From: Planktothrix agardhii NIES-204 | GTDB taxonomy: Bacteria; Cyanobacteriota; Cyanobacteriia; Cyanobacteriales; Microcoleaceae | Length of the DNA: 64,000 nt | NCBI GenBank assembly: GCA_003609755.1 | Contig: AP017991.1 | Coordinates: 2,621,501-2,685,500 of the forward strand | Direction of reading: 5' to 3' | Program-made: the position numbers and the translations under genes | Notes under the pieces: generated by a model | Told to the model about the DNA's origin: nothing | Seen by the model: the letters and a program-made list of their open reading frames with translations, nothing else | Database searches by the model: none | Shown: positions 23,844 through 34,700 of the stretch, piece after piece | Position numbering within the stretch: the stretch's first letter is position 1 | Layout of the letters: the number at the start of each line of letters is the position of its first letter

Positions 23844-25073
23844 TTACTTCAGAATTTTGGACACAACACCAGCACCCACGGTTTTGCCACCTTCACGAAT
23901 AGCAAAGCGCATCCCTTGTTCAATAGCAATGGGGTTGATCAGTTCCACGGTCATTTTAATCCGGTCTCCAGGCATAACCATCTCGGCATCCGCCCCTTCA
24001 TCAGAGGTAAAGGCTTTAATGGTTCCGGTAACATCGGTTGTTCGGACATAGAACTGAGGACGATAGCCGGGGAAGAAAGGAGTTTTACGTCCACCTTCTT
24101 TCTCCGTCAAAATATAGACTTCAGATTCAAACTGAGTATGGGGAGTAATCGAACCGGGTTTGGCAATCACCATACCTCGTTCAATATCAGCTTTCTGGAT
24201 ACCGCGTAACAGCAGACCAGCGTTGTCCCCGGCCATCCCTTCTTCCAGACTCTTTTTAAACATTTCTATACCCGTGACGGTGGTAGCACGAGTCGCTCTA
24301 ATTCCCACCAGTTCAACGTTATCGCCAACTTTGACTTTACCCCGTTCAATCCGACCCGTTGCCACCGTACCCCGTCCAGTAATGGAGAAGACATCTTCAA
24401 CAGCCATCAAGAAAGGCTTATCAATATCACGCTCAGGATTGGGGATATAGGCATCCACTTTTTCCATCAGCTCGTAAATTTTATCTACCCATTTATTTTC
24501 GCCTACGACGGCCTTGGGATTAGCCACCATGGAATCTAAAGCTTCTTTAGCCGATCCGGAAACAATGGGGATATCATCACCGGGGAAGTCGTAGGAGGTT
24601 AACAGTTCCCGGATTTCCAGTTCCACCAATTCCAACAGTTCAGCATCATCCACCATGTCTTCTTTATTCATGAAGACAACGATATTGGGAACCCCGACCT
24701 GTTTGGCTAACAGGATATGTTCACGGGTTTGGGGCATGGGGCCATCAGCCGCCGACACCACTAAAATTGCACCGTCCATCTGGGCAGCACCGGTGATCAT
24801 GTTTTTCACATAGTCAGCGTGACCAGGACAGTCAACGTGAGCATAGTGACGGGTTTTGGTTTCGTATTCAACGTGGGCTGTATTGATCGTAATCCCCCGG
24901 GCTTTTTCTTCGGGTGCGGCATCAATTTGATCATATTTTTTAGCTGTGGCTTGACCCAGAGCAGCTAAAGTCATGGTAATTGCAGCCGTTAAAGTGGTTT
25001 TACCGTGGTCAACGTGACCGATGGTACCGATATTAACGTGGGGTTTGTTCCGTTCAAATTTTGCGCGTGCCAT
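23844..25073 (-). CDS. tuf: translation elongation factor Tu
   Basis: A 409-residue GTPase. G motifs are [10 protein letters not shown] near residue 19, [12 protein letters not shown] near 81, NKED near 136 and SGSAKEAL near 174. The ten-residue insertion after VSGSA ([11 protein letters not shown]) and length 409 are typical of cyanobacterial and plastid EF-Tu. It delivers aminoacyl-tRNA to the ribosome. It is 108 bp after fusA in the same operon. Confidence 0.98.
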   Translation of the reverse strand: MARAKFERNKPHVNIGTIGHVDHGKTTLTAAITMTLAALGQATAKKYDQIDAAPEEKARGITINTAHVEYETKTRHYAHVDCPGHADYVKNMITGAAQMDGAILVVSAADGPMPQTREHILLAKQVGVPNIVVFMNKEDMVDDAELLELVELEIRELLTSYDFPGDDIPIVSGSAKEALDSMVANPKAVVGENKWVDKIYELMEKVDAYIPNPERDIDKPFLMAVEDVFSITGRGTVATGRIERGKVKVGDNVELVGIRATRATTVTGIEMFKKSLEEGMAGDNAGLLLRGIQKADIERGMVIAKPGSITPHTQFESEVYILTEKEGGRKTPFFPGYRPQFYVRTTDVTGTIKAFTSDEGADAEMVMPGDRIKMTVELINPIAIEQGMRFAIREGGKTVGAGVVSKILK

Positions 25074-25181
25074 TTTCAGTTAAGAATTGAAAGTTTTCAA
25101 GAAAAATAATGGTGGGCACCGAGTCAGGGATTGGTTATTGGCGATTAACCCGTAACCGTCAACCCCAACCCGACTGCCAGT

Positions 25182-27263
25182 TTAGTTGCCTTTATTTTTG
25201 GCAACAATGACTTCAGCCACGCTACGAGGAACTTCCTCATAGTGGCTAAACTCCATGGTGAAAATCCCCCGACCTTGGGTTTTGGAACGGATATCCGTGG
25301 CATAACCAAACATCTGAGCTAAGGGAACCTTAGCGGTCACTTTGGCAATACCCTGTTCTGTTCCTTGACCCTCAATTTGGCCCCGGCGAGAGTTCAAATC
25401 CCCAATCACGTTACCAATGAAGTCTTCAGGTACTTCCACCTCAACCTTCATCATCGGCTCTAACAGCACGGGTGAGGCTTTACTCACCGCTTCTTTGAGT
25501 GCCATGGAGCCAGCGATCTTGAATGCCATTTCTGAGGAGTCTACATCGTGGTAAGAACCATCCACCAGAGTCGCTTTCACATCAATCAGAGGATAACCTG
25601 CCACCACACCTGTTTCGCAGGCTTCCTTCATCCCTTGTTCAGCCGGGTTGATGTACTCTTTAGGTACAGTTCCACCAACGATTTTGGAAACAAATTCAAA
25701 CCCGCTACCGGGTTCACCGGGTTCGAGATTAATCACAACGTGACCGTATTGACCTTTACCACCACTTTGGCGGATGAATTTGCCTTCGACTCGATTCACA
25801 GGTTTACGGATGGTTTCCCGATAAGCAACCTGGGGCGCACCCACATTCGCTTCCACTTTGAACTCGCGTAACATCCGGTCAACCAGAATTTCTAAGTGCA
25901 GTTCGCCCATCCCCGCAATTACGGTTTGGTTGGTCTCGGAATCCACAGAAACCCGGAAGGTGGGATCTTCCTCTGACAAGGATTGGAGAGCTTTGGAGAG
26001 TTTTTCCATATCCTGTTTGGTTTTTGGTTCCACCGCCACGGAAATCACAGGTTCGGGGATGAACAGAGATTCCAAAATAATCGGTTTCGTGTCATCACAG
26101 AGGGTATCACCGGTGAGGGTATCTTTCAAACCCAAGGCTGCCCCTAAGTCTCCAGCCCGCAGTTCATCGACTTCGATCCGATCATCAGCTTTGAGAACAA
26201 TCAAGCGAGAAATTCGTTCTTTTTTATCCTTGCTGGAGTTCAGGACATAACTGCCCTTTTGTAAAACACCGGAATAGACTCGAACGAAGGTCAAGCGTCC
26301 GTAAGGATCGGCCATGATCTTGAACGCTAAGGCCGATAAAGGTGCTTCGTCATTGGCATAACGGACGTCAACGTCACCATTTGATAAAGTGCCTTGGATC
26401 GGAGGAACTTCCGATGGAGCCGGGAGATAGTCAACAACTGCATCTAACAGTTGTTGTACCCCTTTGTTTTTGAAAGCAGAACCACACAGCAGAGGAACAA
26501 TCTCCCCGGCAATTGTCCCTTTGCGTAACTGAGTCCGAATTTCTTCATTCGTCGGTTCTTCACCTTCTAGGTACTTCTCCATCAGGTGATCATCGGTTTC
26601 AGAAACCGACTCCACCAATTTCACCCGATATTCCTCGGCTATCTTTTTCACCGCTTCGGGAATTTGATCAGTGACCTCAAAATCCGTTCCTTTATCGTCG
26701 TCGTTGTAGAGATAAGCTTTCATCTCTACCAAATCCACTAATCCCTGGAAATCGTTTTCACTACCAATCGGGATCTGGATCGGAACGGCATTCGCCCTTA
26801 AGCGATCGCGGATTTGCTCATAAACTTTGAAAAAGTTCGCACCCGTGCGATCCATCTTGTTCACAAAGACGATCCGAGGAACTTTATAACGTTCTGCTTG
26901 TCTCCAAACAGTTTCAGACTGGGGTTGTACACCACCGACTGAACAAAAAACAGCAATTACACCATCTAACACCCGCATCGAACGTTCGACTTCAATGGTG
27001 AAGTCAACGTGACCCGGAGTATCAATGATATTGATCTTATGATCTTTCCAACTGGTGGTAATAGCGGCAGCCGTGATGGTAATTCCACGCTCCCGCTCTT
27101 GAGCCATCCAGTCGGTTACTGCTGTTCCTTCATGGACTTCGCCCATTTTATGAACCATACCGGAGTAGAATAGAATCCGCTCCGTTGTGGTTGTTTTGCC
27201 CGCGTCAATATGGGCTGCAATACCAATGTTCCTTACTCTCTCAAGCGGGACGGTACGTGCCAC
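25182..27263 (-). CDS. fusA: translation elongation factor G
   Basis: A 693-residue translocase GTPase. [25 protein letters not shown] gives the P-loop, [21 protein letters not shown] switch II and [10 protein letters not shown] the base-recognition motif. Domains II to V follow, with [18 protein letters not shown] in domain IV and [30 protein letters not shown] at the end. It lies 68 bp after rpsG. GGAGGT immediately before the start is a good ribosome-binding site. Confidence 0.98.
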   Translation of the reverse strand: MARTVPLERVRNIGIAAHIDAGKTTTTERILFYSGMVHKMGEVHEGTAVTDWMAQERERGITITAAAITTSWKDHKINIIDTPGHVDFTIEVERSMRVLDGVIAVFCSVGGVQPQSETVWRQAERYKVPRIVFVNKMDRTGANFFKVYEQIRDRLRANAVPIQIPIGSENDFQGLVDLVEMKAYLYNDDDKGTDFEVTDQIPEAVKKIAEEYRVKLVESVSETDDHLMEKYLEGEEPTNEEIRTQLRKGTIAGEIVPLLCGSAFKNKGVQQLLDAVVDYLPAPSEVPPIQGTLSNGDVDVRYANDEAPLSALAFKIMADPYGRLTFVRVYSGVLQKGSYVLNSSKDKKERISRLIVLKADDRIEVDELRAGDLGAALGLKDTLTGDTLCDDTKPIILESLFIPEPVISVAVEPKTKQDMEKLSKALQSLSEEDPTFRVSVDSETNQTVIAGMGELHLEILVDRMLREFKVEANVGAPQVAYRETIRKPVNRVEGKFIRQSGGKGQYGHVVINLEPGEPGSGFEFVSKIVGGTVPKEYINPAEQGMKEACETGVVAGYPLIDVKATLVDGSYHDVDSSEMAFKIAGSMALKEAVSKASPVLLEPMMKVEVEVPEDFIGNVIGDLNSRRGQIEGQGTEQGIAKVTAKVPLAQMFGYATDIRSKTQGRGIFTMEFSHYEEVPRSVAEVIVAKNKGN

Positions 27264-27331
27264 AGCTACCTCCTTTTTTAAACCTTTATTAAGATTTTAT
27301 ACGTTTACGGATATCACTGCTATCCATTTTT

Positions 27332-27802
27332 TTAGTACCGATAATGGGCAAAGGCTTTATTTGCTTCTGCCATCCGGTGAGTTTCTTCCCGTTTACGAAC
27401 TGCACTTCCAGTTTCGTTAGCGGCATCCATCAGTTCATTTGCCAACCGCACGGACATAGAACGTCCGGTTCTGGCTCTAGCATATTGAATTAACCAACGG
27501 AGGGCTAAAGCTGTTCCTCTTTCTGAGCGAACTTCCATGGGAACCTGATAGGTTGCACCACCCACCCGCCGGGCTTTGACTTCCACGAGGGGAGTCGCAT
27601 TCCGAATGGCTTTTTCAAATACCTCAAGAGGCTCAGAACCCGTTCTTTCTTCGATGGTTTTGAGCGCCTGATAAATGATCCGGTAGGCGATAGATTTCTT
27701 TCCATGTTTCATGATGCGACGTACCATCATGCTAATTAAGCGACTGTTATAGACCGGATCAACTGGGATCGGACGCTTCTGAACAACTCTGCGACGAGAC
27801 AT
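27332..27802 (-). CDS. rpsG: 30S ribosomal protein S7
   Basis: A 156-residue S7: [102 protein letters not shown]. It nucleates assembly of the 30S head and in other bacteria represses the str operon. It lies 132 bp after rpsL. Confidence 0.98.
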   Translation of the reverse strand: MSRRRVVQKRPIPVDPVYNSRLISMMVRRIMKHGKKSIAYRIIYQALKTIEERTGSEPLEVFEKAIRNATPLVEVKARRVGGATYQVPMEVRSERGTALALRWLIQYARARTGRSMSVRLANELMDAANETGSAVRKREETHRMAEANKAFAHYRY

Positions 27803-27934
27803 ATTGTATCTTCCTTAACACAATAGATAATTTAAGATTTTCAGCGATGGGGACAAGTCACCAAAGGCTTAATGTTGTTAGTCTTGCTCCAACAACACCA
27901 CCACAACTTTTAACTTAGCCCTGACTCAAAGCTC

Positions 27935-28306
27935 TTACTTAGGACGCTTGGCGCCATACTTCGAGCGCCCTTGACGACGATCTTTGACTCCCGCCGTATC
28001 TAATGTTCCGCGAATAATGTGATATCGAACTCCAGGCAAATCTTTCACCCGACCGCCTCGAATCATTACTACGGAGTGTTCTTGCAAGTTGTGACCAATA
28101 CCCGGAATATATGCTGTCACTTCATAGCCAGAGGTTAGCCGCACCCTTGCCACCTTACGCAGCGCGGAATTAGGTTTTTTGGGGGTGGTTGTATAAACCC
28201 TTGTGCAGACTCCCCGCCGTTGAGGGCAACTCTTTAGGGCGGGCGATTTTGTTTTCTTCTGAGTCTGTTCCCGTGCAGAACGAATTAGTTGCTGGATAGT
28301 GGGCAT
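27935..28306 (-). CDS. rpsL: 30S ribosomal protein S12
   Basis: A 123-residue S12: [89 protein letters not shown]. The wild-type streptomycin-sensitive lysines (TPKKPNSA and GRVKDLPG) are present. It is the first gene of the str operon, so the operon promoter should lie in 28,310-28,465. Confidence 0.98.
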   Translation of the reverse strand: MPTIQQLIRSAREQTQKKTKSPALKSCPQRRGVCTRVYTTTPKKPNSALRKVARVRLTSGYEVTAYIPGIGHNLQEHSVVMIRGGRVKDLPGVRYHIIRGTLDTAGVKDRRQGRSKYGAKRPK

Positions 28307-28466
28307 GAGTTACGACATACTGAAATAATTCGGCAATTTGAAGTTTTGAGGTATCTCCACTGAAATATCCCTCCCCTACCTGGGGACGGGACTTTCTTTC
28401 AAAAGTATGGTCAGATGTTGACACCCAAAAGATCATAATAACCTAGATCACCAGTTTTTGCAAATA

Positions 28467-28521
28467 GGTAATGGGTAGTGGGTTTTGGGTAATGGGTTTT
28501 GGGTAATGGGTTTTGGGTAAT
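28467..28521. repeat. heptameric tandem repeats GGGTAAT/GGGTTTT
   Basis: Alternating seven-base units GGGTAAT and GGGTTTT run for about 55 bases next to the IscA gene's 3' end. A similar array lies at 54,880-54,935. They match the short tandemly repeated repetitive (STRR) type known in filamentous cyanobacteria. It is not a CRISPR: units are contiguous with no spacers. Confidence 0.85.
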
Positions 28522-28529
28522 TGAATATG

Positions 28530-28877
28530 TTATTGGGATTTTGCGACAAAGGAATGACCGCAGCTACAGCTTTGGGTGGTGTTGGGGTTTTGGAAGCGAA
28601 ACCCACCTCCCATTAAGTCTTCAGAATAGTCAATCGTTAAGTTTTCTAGGTACTTTAAATTTTCCAGCTCAACTACAATTTTAATCTGATCAGACTGATA
28701 AACTATATCGCTCGACTGCTGGGTTTCATCAAATCCCATTGTATAAGACCAGTCGCAACAGCCGCCCTTTTGTATCCCAAGACGAAAGGATAGATGAGGA
28801 TTATTTTGCTTGGACTTGAGGCGGAGTACCTCACGAGTGGCTGCTGGACTCAGAGAAATCATGAAACACCTACTCAC
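28530..28877 (-). CDS. HesB/IscA-family iron-sulfur carrier protein
   Basis: A 115-residue A-type carrier. The three conserved cysteines are in QKGGCCDWSYTM near residue 39 and in the C-terminal SCSCGHSF, with LMGGGFRFQNPNTTQSC before it. Such proteins bind [2Fe-2S]/[4Fe-4S] clusters or iron and pass them to targets. It could be SufA, IscA or ErpA; sequence alone does not separate these. Monocistronic, on the minus strand. Confidence 0.88.
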   Translation of the reverse strand: MSRCFMISLSPAATREVLRLKSKQNNPHLSFRLGIQKGGCCDWSYTMGFDETQQSSDIVYQSDQIKIVVELENLKYLENLTIDYSEDLMGGGFRFQNPNTTQSCSCGHSFVAKSQ

Positions 28878-28929
28878 AGAAACGTTAATCTATTTTTAGA
28901 TTACCGGAAATATGGGTTTTTGGTGCGCT

Positions 28930-29346
28930 TTAAGCGGGGGTACGAGCATAGTCATCTTGGAATCGGATAATATCATCCTCTCCCAAATATTCCCCGTTCT
29001 GGACTTCAATTAAAATCAGAGGAATCACACCGGGATTTTCCAAACGGTGGGAAGTACATTGAGGAACATAGGTGGACTGGTTAGAGAATAAAACTTCTTC
29101 ACTGTCTCCACAAACTACTTTAGCGGTTCCGGCTACCACAATCCAGTGTTCACTTCGATGGTGGTGCATCTGTAAACTCAACCGATGACCGGGTTTGACT
29201 TCAATACGTTTAATTTTATATCCTGGCCCTTCTTCCAAGGTTGTAAATGAACCCCAAGGTCTCAATTCCGTGGGAGTATTACCGATACTGGGGATATTCT
29301 CGGTGGAAGCTTTAGAATTTGCCACACTTTCCTTGACTGCTACCAT
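28930..29346 (-). CDS. cupin protein, mannose-6-phosphate isomerase-like
   Basis: A 138-residue single cupin domain: LRPWGSFTTLEEGPGYKIKRIEVKPGHRLSLQMHHHRSEHWIVVAGTA, with the metal ligands in MHHHRSEHW, then VPQCTSHRLENPGVIPLILIEVQNGEYLGEDDIIRFQDDYAR. It matches the C-terminal isomerase domain of bifunctional ManC/AlgA enzymes, present here alone. The likely role is mannose-6-phosphate/fructose-6-phosphate interconversion in GDP-mannose supply. Confidence 0.82.
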   Translation of the reverse strand: MVAVKESVANSKASTENIPSIGNTPTELRPWGSFTTLEEGPGYKIKRIEVKPGHRLSLQMHHHRSEHWIVVAGTAKVVCGDSEEVLFSNQSTYVPQCTSHRLENPGVIPLILIEVQNGEYLGEDDIIRFQDDYARTPA

Positions 29347-29513
29347 AATCTTATTTCCTTATCAAAGATTTTACCTAAATTAAATTTGGTATTAAAACTG
29401 GGGTGGTATTCATAAACCTTTGGATAGCTCTTGTTCGTTCTCCAGAATACTCCCCACAACTACCTGAGTAAATAAACCTGGCTTGCTATGATCCATGATA
29501 ATCTGATTTAACC

Positions 29514-31529
29514 CTAATGATCTGTGATCGCAATTCCTAAACCGTTATGAACAGGTGCTACGGTTGAGAAAGGACGGTCTAAATAATATCCTCCGAGATA
29601 GAGACTGGTGGAACTTCCTCCATCTAAATTGAGGGCGGTTAGGGCTCCTAATTTTTGCAATATTTGAGCCAGTTCTGCTAGACTTGGGCCGGAACCATTA
29701 GGACGGTTATGGACAGCTACCAGGAGTAAGGTATTATTATTAGTAATAGCGATCGCACTCCGAATGGCTTTTTGTTGTTGAAAGGCGGGATTAAATCGTT
29801 CTTTGGCGGCATCTAAAACAATTTGACGATTTTGAATTAATAACGGCCCAGCCCCTAAAATATTAGGATAATTTTGATATTCATTGGGTTCGGTTTGGCT
29901 GTTTAATTGTAAACGAGTTCCGACGGGTAATAAGTTTAATAATTCAGGACGACCTCGAATAACTAATAAATAACCCTGCGTCGGAATATTAATAACAGAT
30001 GATTCTGGTTTATTCGGTTTAATATAACGGATAATTTGGTTATTTTCAACTACAATAATATGTTCTTGCTGGTTAATCGGGCTATAGGATTTTCCCCAAT
30101 CGGAATTATAACGAGAAATTCCGGCTTCAACATAAGCACTATTAAGATATTGTAGAGGGAAAGTTTGACCCGACGCTGTAGTTAAGGTTTCTTTTAAGAT
30201 TAAACGATTCATTATAATAGGTTTACCCTTTTCCCAAGCAATGACTCCTCGATTTAAAATTGGACTCGATAACCAATTATTATTTAAGCGAATTGCTCCT
30301 AATGGTAGCTGATTATTGCGATTAAAAAAACCGCCATTAATGGCTATGGGAACTTGTGCTTGTTTTGCTATATCTAATAAGGTTGAAGTGCCCTGACGAG
30401 CATGAGGATTACTTAAAATTGGAGTTAGGTTAATTTCGGGTTGATTGATATTAATTTCTAACCAATATACTGGAAATTGATCAACTGAGGATTCAGAAGG
30501 TTTGAAAATTTGATTCAGTAAAGATCCTAAAGATGCCTCATTTTTTGGGATTTTAATATAGTCCTGTCTCCATCTAATTCCGGGTTGCCATAAAATATTT
30601 TTGGGGGTGAGAAAATCCGGTTTAATATCAATAATTAAACGATAGGGAGAGTTTAAGGTATTGACTACCGGACGCCAACCGGGAGGAAGACTAAATTTAA
30701 CTTGAGTTTGATTATTTTGAGATTCTAATTGTAGATTAGTATAATTAGGATTTTGCGGACTTAAATTTGGGTTTTTGCTCAGAATATTAGGCTTAAAAAA
30801 TTCTGGACTATCGGATAAAAGTTTAGGGGTAATATTAGCTTCTAAAATTAAATTCCAATCTTGTAAAATCGGAGTAACAGGTTGAGAGGAATTAGTTTTA
30901 TTTCGGGTGGTGGGATCATCCGTTAGGGGTGGAGAAGGTGGCGAGGGAGTAGAAGGCGATCGCTTTTTGATTTCTGGGTTAGGTTGTTGCCAAATAGTTG
31001 GTTTATCGAGTTCAATAATAATTTTTTGAGGTAAAAAAGTAGAATTGGTTTGAGGTAAATTACTGGCTACAGATAAAGATTCAATCCGCAAAGATTGAAT
31101 AGCAGAAGGAGGAATAGTAATTTTTAGGTTGCTTCCCTCCGGTTTAATTTGCCATTGGGAGGATTCGGCAAAATTCGATAAATCCAAATAGCGATAGGGA
31201 TTAATATATTCCGCCGATAAATTAGATTCAGAAGAAAACCATTGAATCGGCTGTTGGGAACTATTATTGGTATCAAGGAGATTAATACCCAGATTCTGCA
31301 TTAATCCGATATCACTAATTTTAACAGCAATTCTTGAGTTACGATTAGATTGATCAATTTGCCAAGGAAGATTAATTAAATTACCATTAATTTCAATTTG
31401 GCTTCCTTGTTTTTTGCTTGGATTTGTTTGAGATTCGGCGAGGGTAGAAATGGGCAAAACACTTAACCCCAAAATACTTAACAATAAAATAATCTTTTTC
31501 GGTTGGTGAATTAAATTAAAATTTGGCAT
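29514..31529 (-). CDS. secreted phosphodiester glycosidase-domain protein (NAGPA/DUF2233)
   Basis: A 671-residue exported protein. The signal peptide is IILLLSILGLSVLPISTLAES. Residues about 50-340 are low-complexity and beta-rich with AMIN-like blocks (IIIELDKPTIWQQ, PYRLIIDIKPDFL) and a proline-rich linker SPSTPSPPSPPLTD. Residues 370-665 are the NAGPA domain: VPIAINGGFFNRNNQLPLGAI, GRPELLNLLPVGTRL, AIAITNNNTLLLVAVH and ALNLDGGSSTSLYLGG. The family cleaves sugar phosphodiesters in cell wall or exopolysaccharide; the substrate here is unknown. Confidence 0.85.
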   Translation of the reverse strand: MPNFNLIHQPKKIILLLSILGLSVLPISTLAESQTNPSKKQGSQIEINGNLINLPWQIDQSNRNSRIAVKISDIGLMQNLGINLLDTNNSSQQPIQWFSSESNLSAEYINPYRYLDLSNFAESSQWQIKPEGSNLKITIPPSAIQSLRIESLSVASNLPQTNSTFLPQKIIIELDKPTIWQQPNPEIKKRSPSTPSPPSPPLTDDPTTRNKTNSSQPVTPILQDWNLILEANITPKLLSDSPEFFKPNILSKNPNLSPQNPNYTNLQLESQNNQTQVKFSLPPGWRPVVNTLNSPYRLIIDIKPDFLTPKNILWQPGIRWRQDYIKIPKNEASLGSLLNQIFKPSESSVDQFPVYWLEININQPEINLTPILSNPHARQGTSTLLDIAKQAQVPIAINGGFFNRNNQLPLGAIRLNNNWLSSPILNRGVIAWEKGKPIIMNRLILKETLTTASGQTFPLQYLNSAYVEAGISRYNSDWGKSYSPINQQEHIIVVENNQIIRYIKPNKPESSVINIPTQGYLLVIRGRPELLNLLPVGTRLQLNSQTEPNEYQNYPNILGAGPLLIQNRQIVLDAAKERFNPAFQQQKAIRSAIAITNNNTLLLVAVHNRPNGSGPSLAELAQILQKLGALTALNLDGGSSTSLYLGGYYLDRPFSTVAPVHNGLGIAITDH

Positions 31530-31737
31530 ATTACCATCCTAATAATTAGTCCATATTGATGACGGTTACTAACCAACCATCTATCCTAAACAATCTGATA
31601 TGTCAACAGATCTTGAATTTTCACCCCTACCCTGAGCCAATTAGGTGTATGCTAGTCAGACTAGGGTTTTTGAACCCGATGTCAATTTTGGTTAAAATTC
31701 AATCGCTTCAAGCATCCTCACTCAATATAATCAAGAT

Positions 31738-34700
31738 ATGGATAACACTAGAGTTAATCACAACCCAGAACAAAACCATCAACAAGATTGCATAGTAGGA
31801 AATATGGGCTACCCCTATTCCGGTCAACCTTGGTTAGTGGAAGAAAGAGACGCCTGCGGGGTGGGATTTATCGCTAACCCGTCCGGGGGTGCTAATCATT
31901 CTATTATTCAAAAAGCCTTACCTGCTTTAACCTGTTTAGAACATCGGGGCGGCTGTAGCGCCGACCAGGACTCCGGGGATGGGGCGGGGATCATGACCGC
32001 AATTCCTTGGGAATTATTAGCCCCTTGGTTTGCTGAACGAAATATTGATATTCTCCAAGAGCCAGAGTTTAAATTTGGGGTGGGGATGGTATTTTTACCC
32101 CAAGATGCTGATTTAGCGATTAAAGCCCGCGAAATTATTGAAACTGACCTCAAACAAGAAGAATTAGTTATTATCGGTTGGCGAGAAGTCCCGGTTAAAC
32201 CGGAAGTCCTGGGAGTACAGGCGCGGGAAAATCAACCCCGCATCGAACAAGTTATGGTTTATTCGGCTAAGGGAAATACCGGGGATGATCTTGACCGACA
32301 ACTGTTTTTAGCCCGTCGATCTTCCGGGGTAGCCTTGAAACAAGATGGGTTAGTCTGGGGTGAGGATATTTATATTTGTTCCTTCTCCTGCCGTACTATT
32401 GTCTATAAAGGTATGGTGCGATCGGCAATCCTGGGAGAATTTTATTTAGATTTAGTTAACCCCGACTATAAGAGCAATTTCGCAGTTTACCATCGACGCT
32501 TCAGTACCAATACCATGCCGCGCTGGCCCTTGGCTCAACCGATGCGACTATTGGGACATAATGGGGAAATTAATACGCTGTTGGGGAATATTAACTGGAT
32601 GCGGGCGCGGGAAAATGTGTTAGCCCATCCGGTTTGGGGCGATCGCTTAAAAACCCTAATTCCCTTTGTGGATGCTACCAATAGCGACTCGGCTAATTTA
32701 GATAATTGTCTGGAGTTGCTAGTGAGAACTGGGCGCTGTCCCTTAGAAGCGCTGATGATTATGGTTCCCGAAGCCTATCAAAACCAGCCTAACCTGAAAG
32801 ATTTACCCGAAATTACGGATTTTTACGAATATTATAGCGGTATCCAAGAACCTTGGGACGGCCCAGCTTTATTGGTCTTCAGTGATGGTAAACAAATTGG
32901 GGCCTGTTTGGATCGTAATGGTCTGCGTCCCGCCCGTTACTGTATCACTAAAGATGGCGTGATCATGGTTTCCTCCGAAGCCGGGGTGGTGGATATTCCC
33001 GAAGACCAAATTCAGGAAAAAGGCCGTTTAGGGCCAGGACAAATGATTGCGGTGGATTTGAGTACCCATGAAGTTCTGAAAAATTGGCAGATCAAACAAC
33101 GGGTCGCCCATGAACACCCCTATCGTTCCTGGTTAGAACAATATCGCCAGGAGGCGGAACCCCAGGCTTTTATTGGTGAAAAACAATTAGCACCGGATAG
33201 CCTTCTCCAACAGCAAACCGCCTTTGGCTATGGGGCGGAGGATGTGGATATCCAAATTTCCGATATGGCGAGTACGGCCAAGGAAGCGACGTTTTGTATG
33301 GGGGATGATACGCCCCTAGCGGTGCTTTCAGATAAACCCCAGTTGTTATATAACTACTTTAAACAACGATTTGCTCAGGTTACAAACCCACCGATTGATC
33401 CTTTGCGAGAACGGATTGTCATGTCCCTCTCCATGCAGTTAGGGAAACGGGGGAATTTGTTAGACCTGAAACCCGAAGACGCCCGACTGTATAAAATTAA
33501 CTCCCCCCTGCTGAATGAGGCGGAGTTAGAAGCCTTACGTCAGTCGGATTTTCCGGGGATCACCCTTTCTACCCTCTATGGTTTGGAAGGAGGGCCGAAT
33601 GGTGCGACGATCGCCCTGACCCGGCTCTGTGAAAAAGCCGCTGAAGCGGTGGATCAGGGCAAAGAAATTATTATTCTGTCCGATCGCGGGTTAACGGCCG
33701 AACAGACCTATATTCCGCCCTTGTTAGCGGTAGGAGCGGTTCACCATTATTTAATTAAAATTGGCAAACGGTTACAAGCCTCCCTGGTGGTAGAAACGGC
33801 CCAATCTTGGAGTACCCATCATTTTGCCTGTTTAGTCGGTTACGGGGCTTCGGCAATTTGTCCCTATATGGCCTTAGAAACCGTGCGTCATTGGTGGTCT
33901 AGTCCCCTAATTCAGAACAATCTGTCCAAGGGCAAAATTCTCCCGATGACCATGGAAAATGCCCAGAAAAACTATCGCCAAGCCGTGGAAGATGGGTTAC
34001 TCAAGATTTTATCGAAGATGGGAATTTCTCTGTTATCTTCCTATCGTGGGGCGCAAATCTTTGAAGCTATTGGGATTGGGGAAGATTTACTGGAAATGGG
34101 TTTCCGGGGTACGGTGTCTCGGGTTGGGGGTTTAAGCATTTCTGAGTTAAGCCAGGAGGTTTATCAATTCCATGCTAAGGCGTTTCCCCTAGAGGCGAAA
34201 AAGTTAGAAAACTTTGGGTTTGTCAATGCCATGAAGCGGGGAGAATATCACTTAAATAACCCGGAAATGACAAAATTGCTCCATCAGGCCGTTCGTTCTG
34301 GCCCCGTAGAGACGTTGCATGGAACGTCTCCAGATGGTGCTAAAGCACAACAACAAGCACAACAACGGTTTGATTTGTACGAACTGTATCGTCAATTTGT
34401 GGAAAACCGCCCAGCCACGGCCTTACGGGATTTATTGGACTTTAACAGCGATCGCAATTCCATCCCATTAGAAGAAGTAGAAACAGTTGAAGAAATTGTC
34501 AAACGCTTCTGTACCGGGGGGATGTCCCTGGGGGCTCTATCTCCCGAAGCCCATGAGGTCTTGGCGATCGCCATGAACCGTTTGGGCGGAAAATCCAACT
34601 CCGGCGAAGGTGGGGAAGATCCCGCCCGCTACAAGATTTTTAACGATGTTGATGAACATGGGATTTCGGCCGGACGTCCCCATTTAAAAGGACTCCAAAA

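Noticed and set aside
28467-28521. CRISPR array
   Set aside because: Seven-base units are contiguous and have no spacers; the same applies to 54,880-54,980 and 23,262-23,302. No cas genes are present.
31556-31795. 79-codon plus-strand frame before Fd-GOGAT
   Set aside because: It overlaps the Fd-GOGAT start in another frame, lacks a ribosome-binding site and shows no domain pattern.
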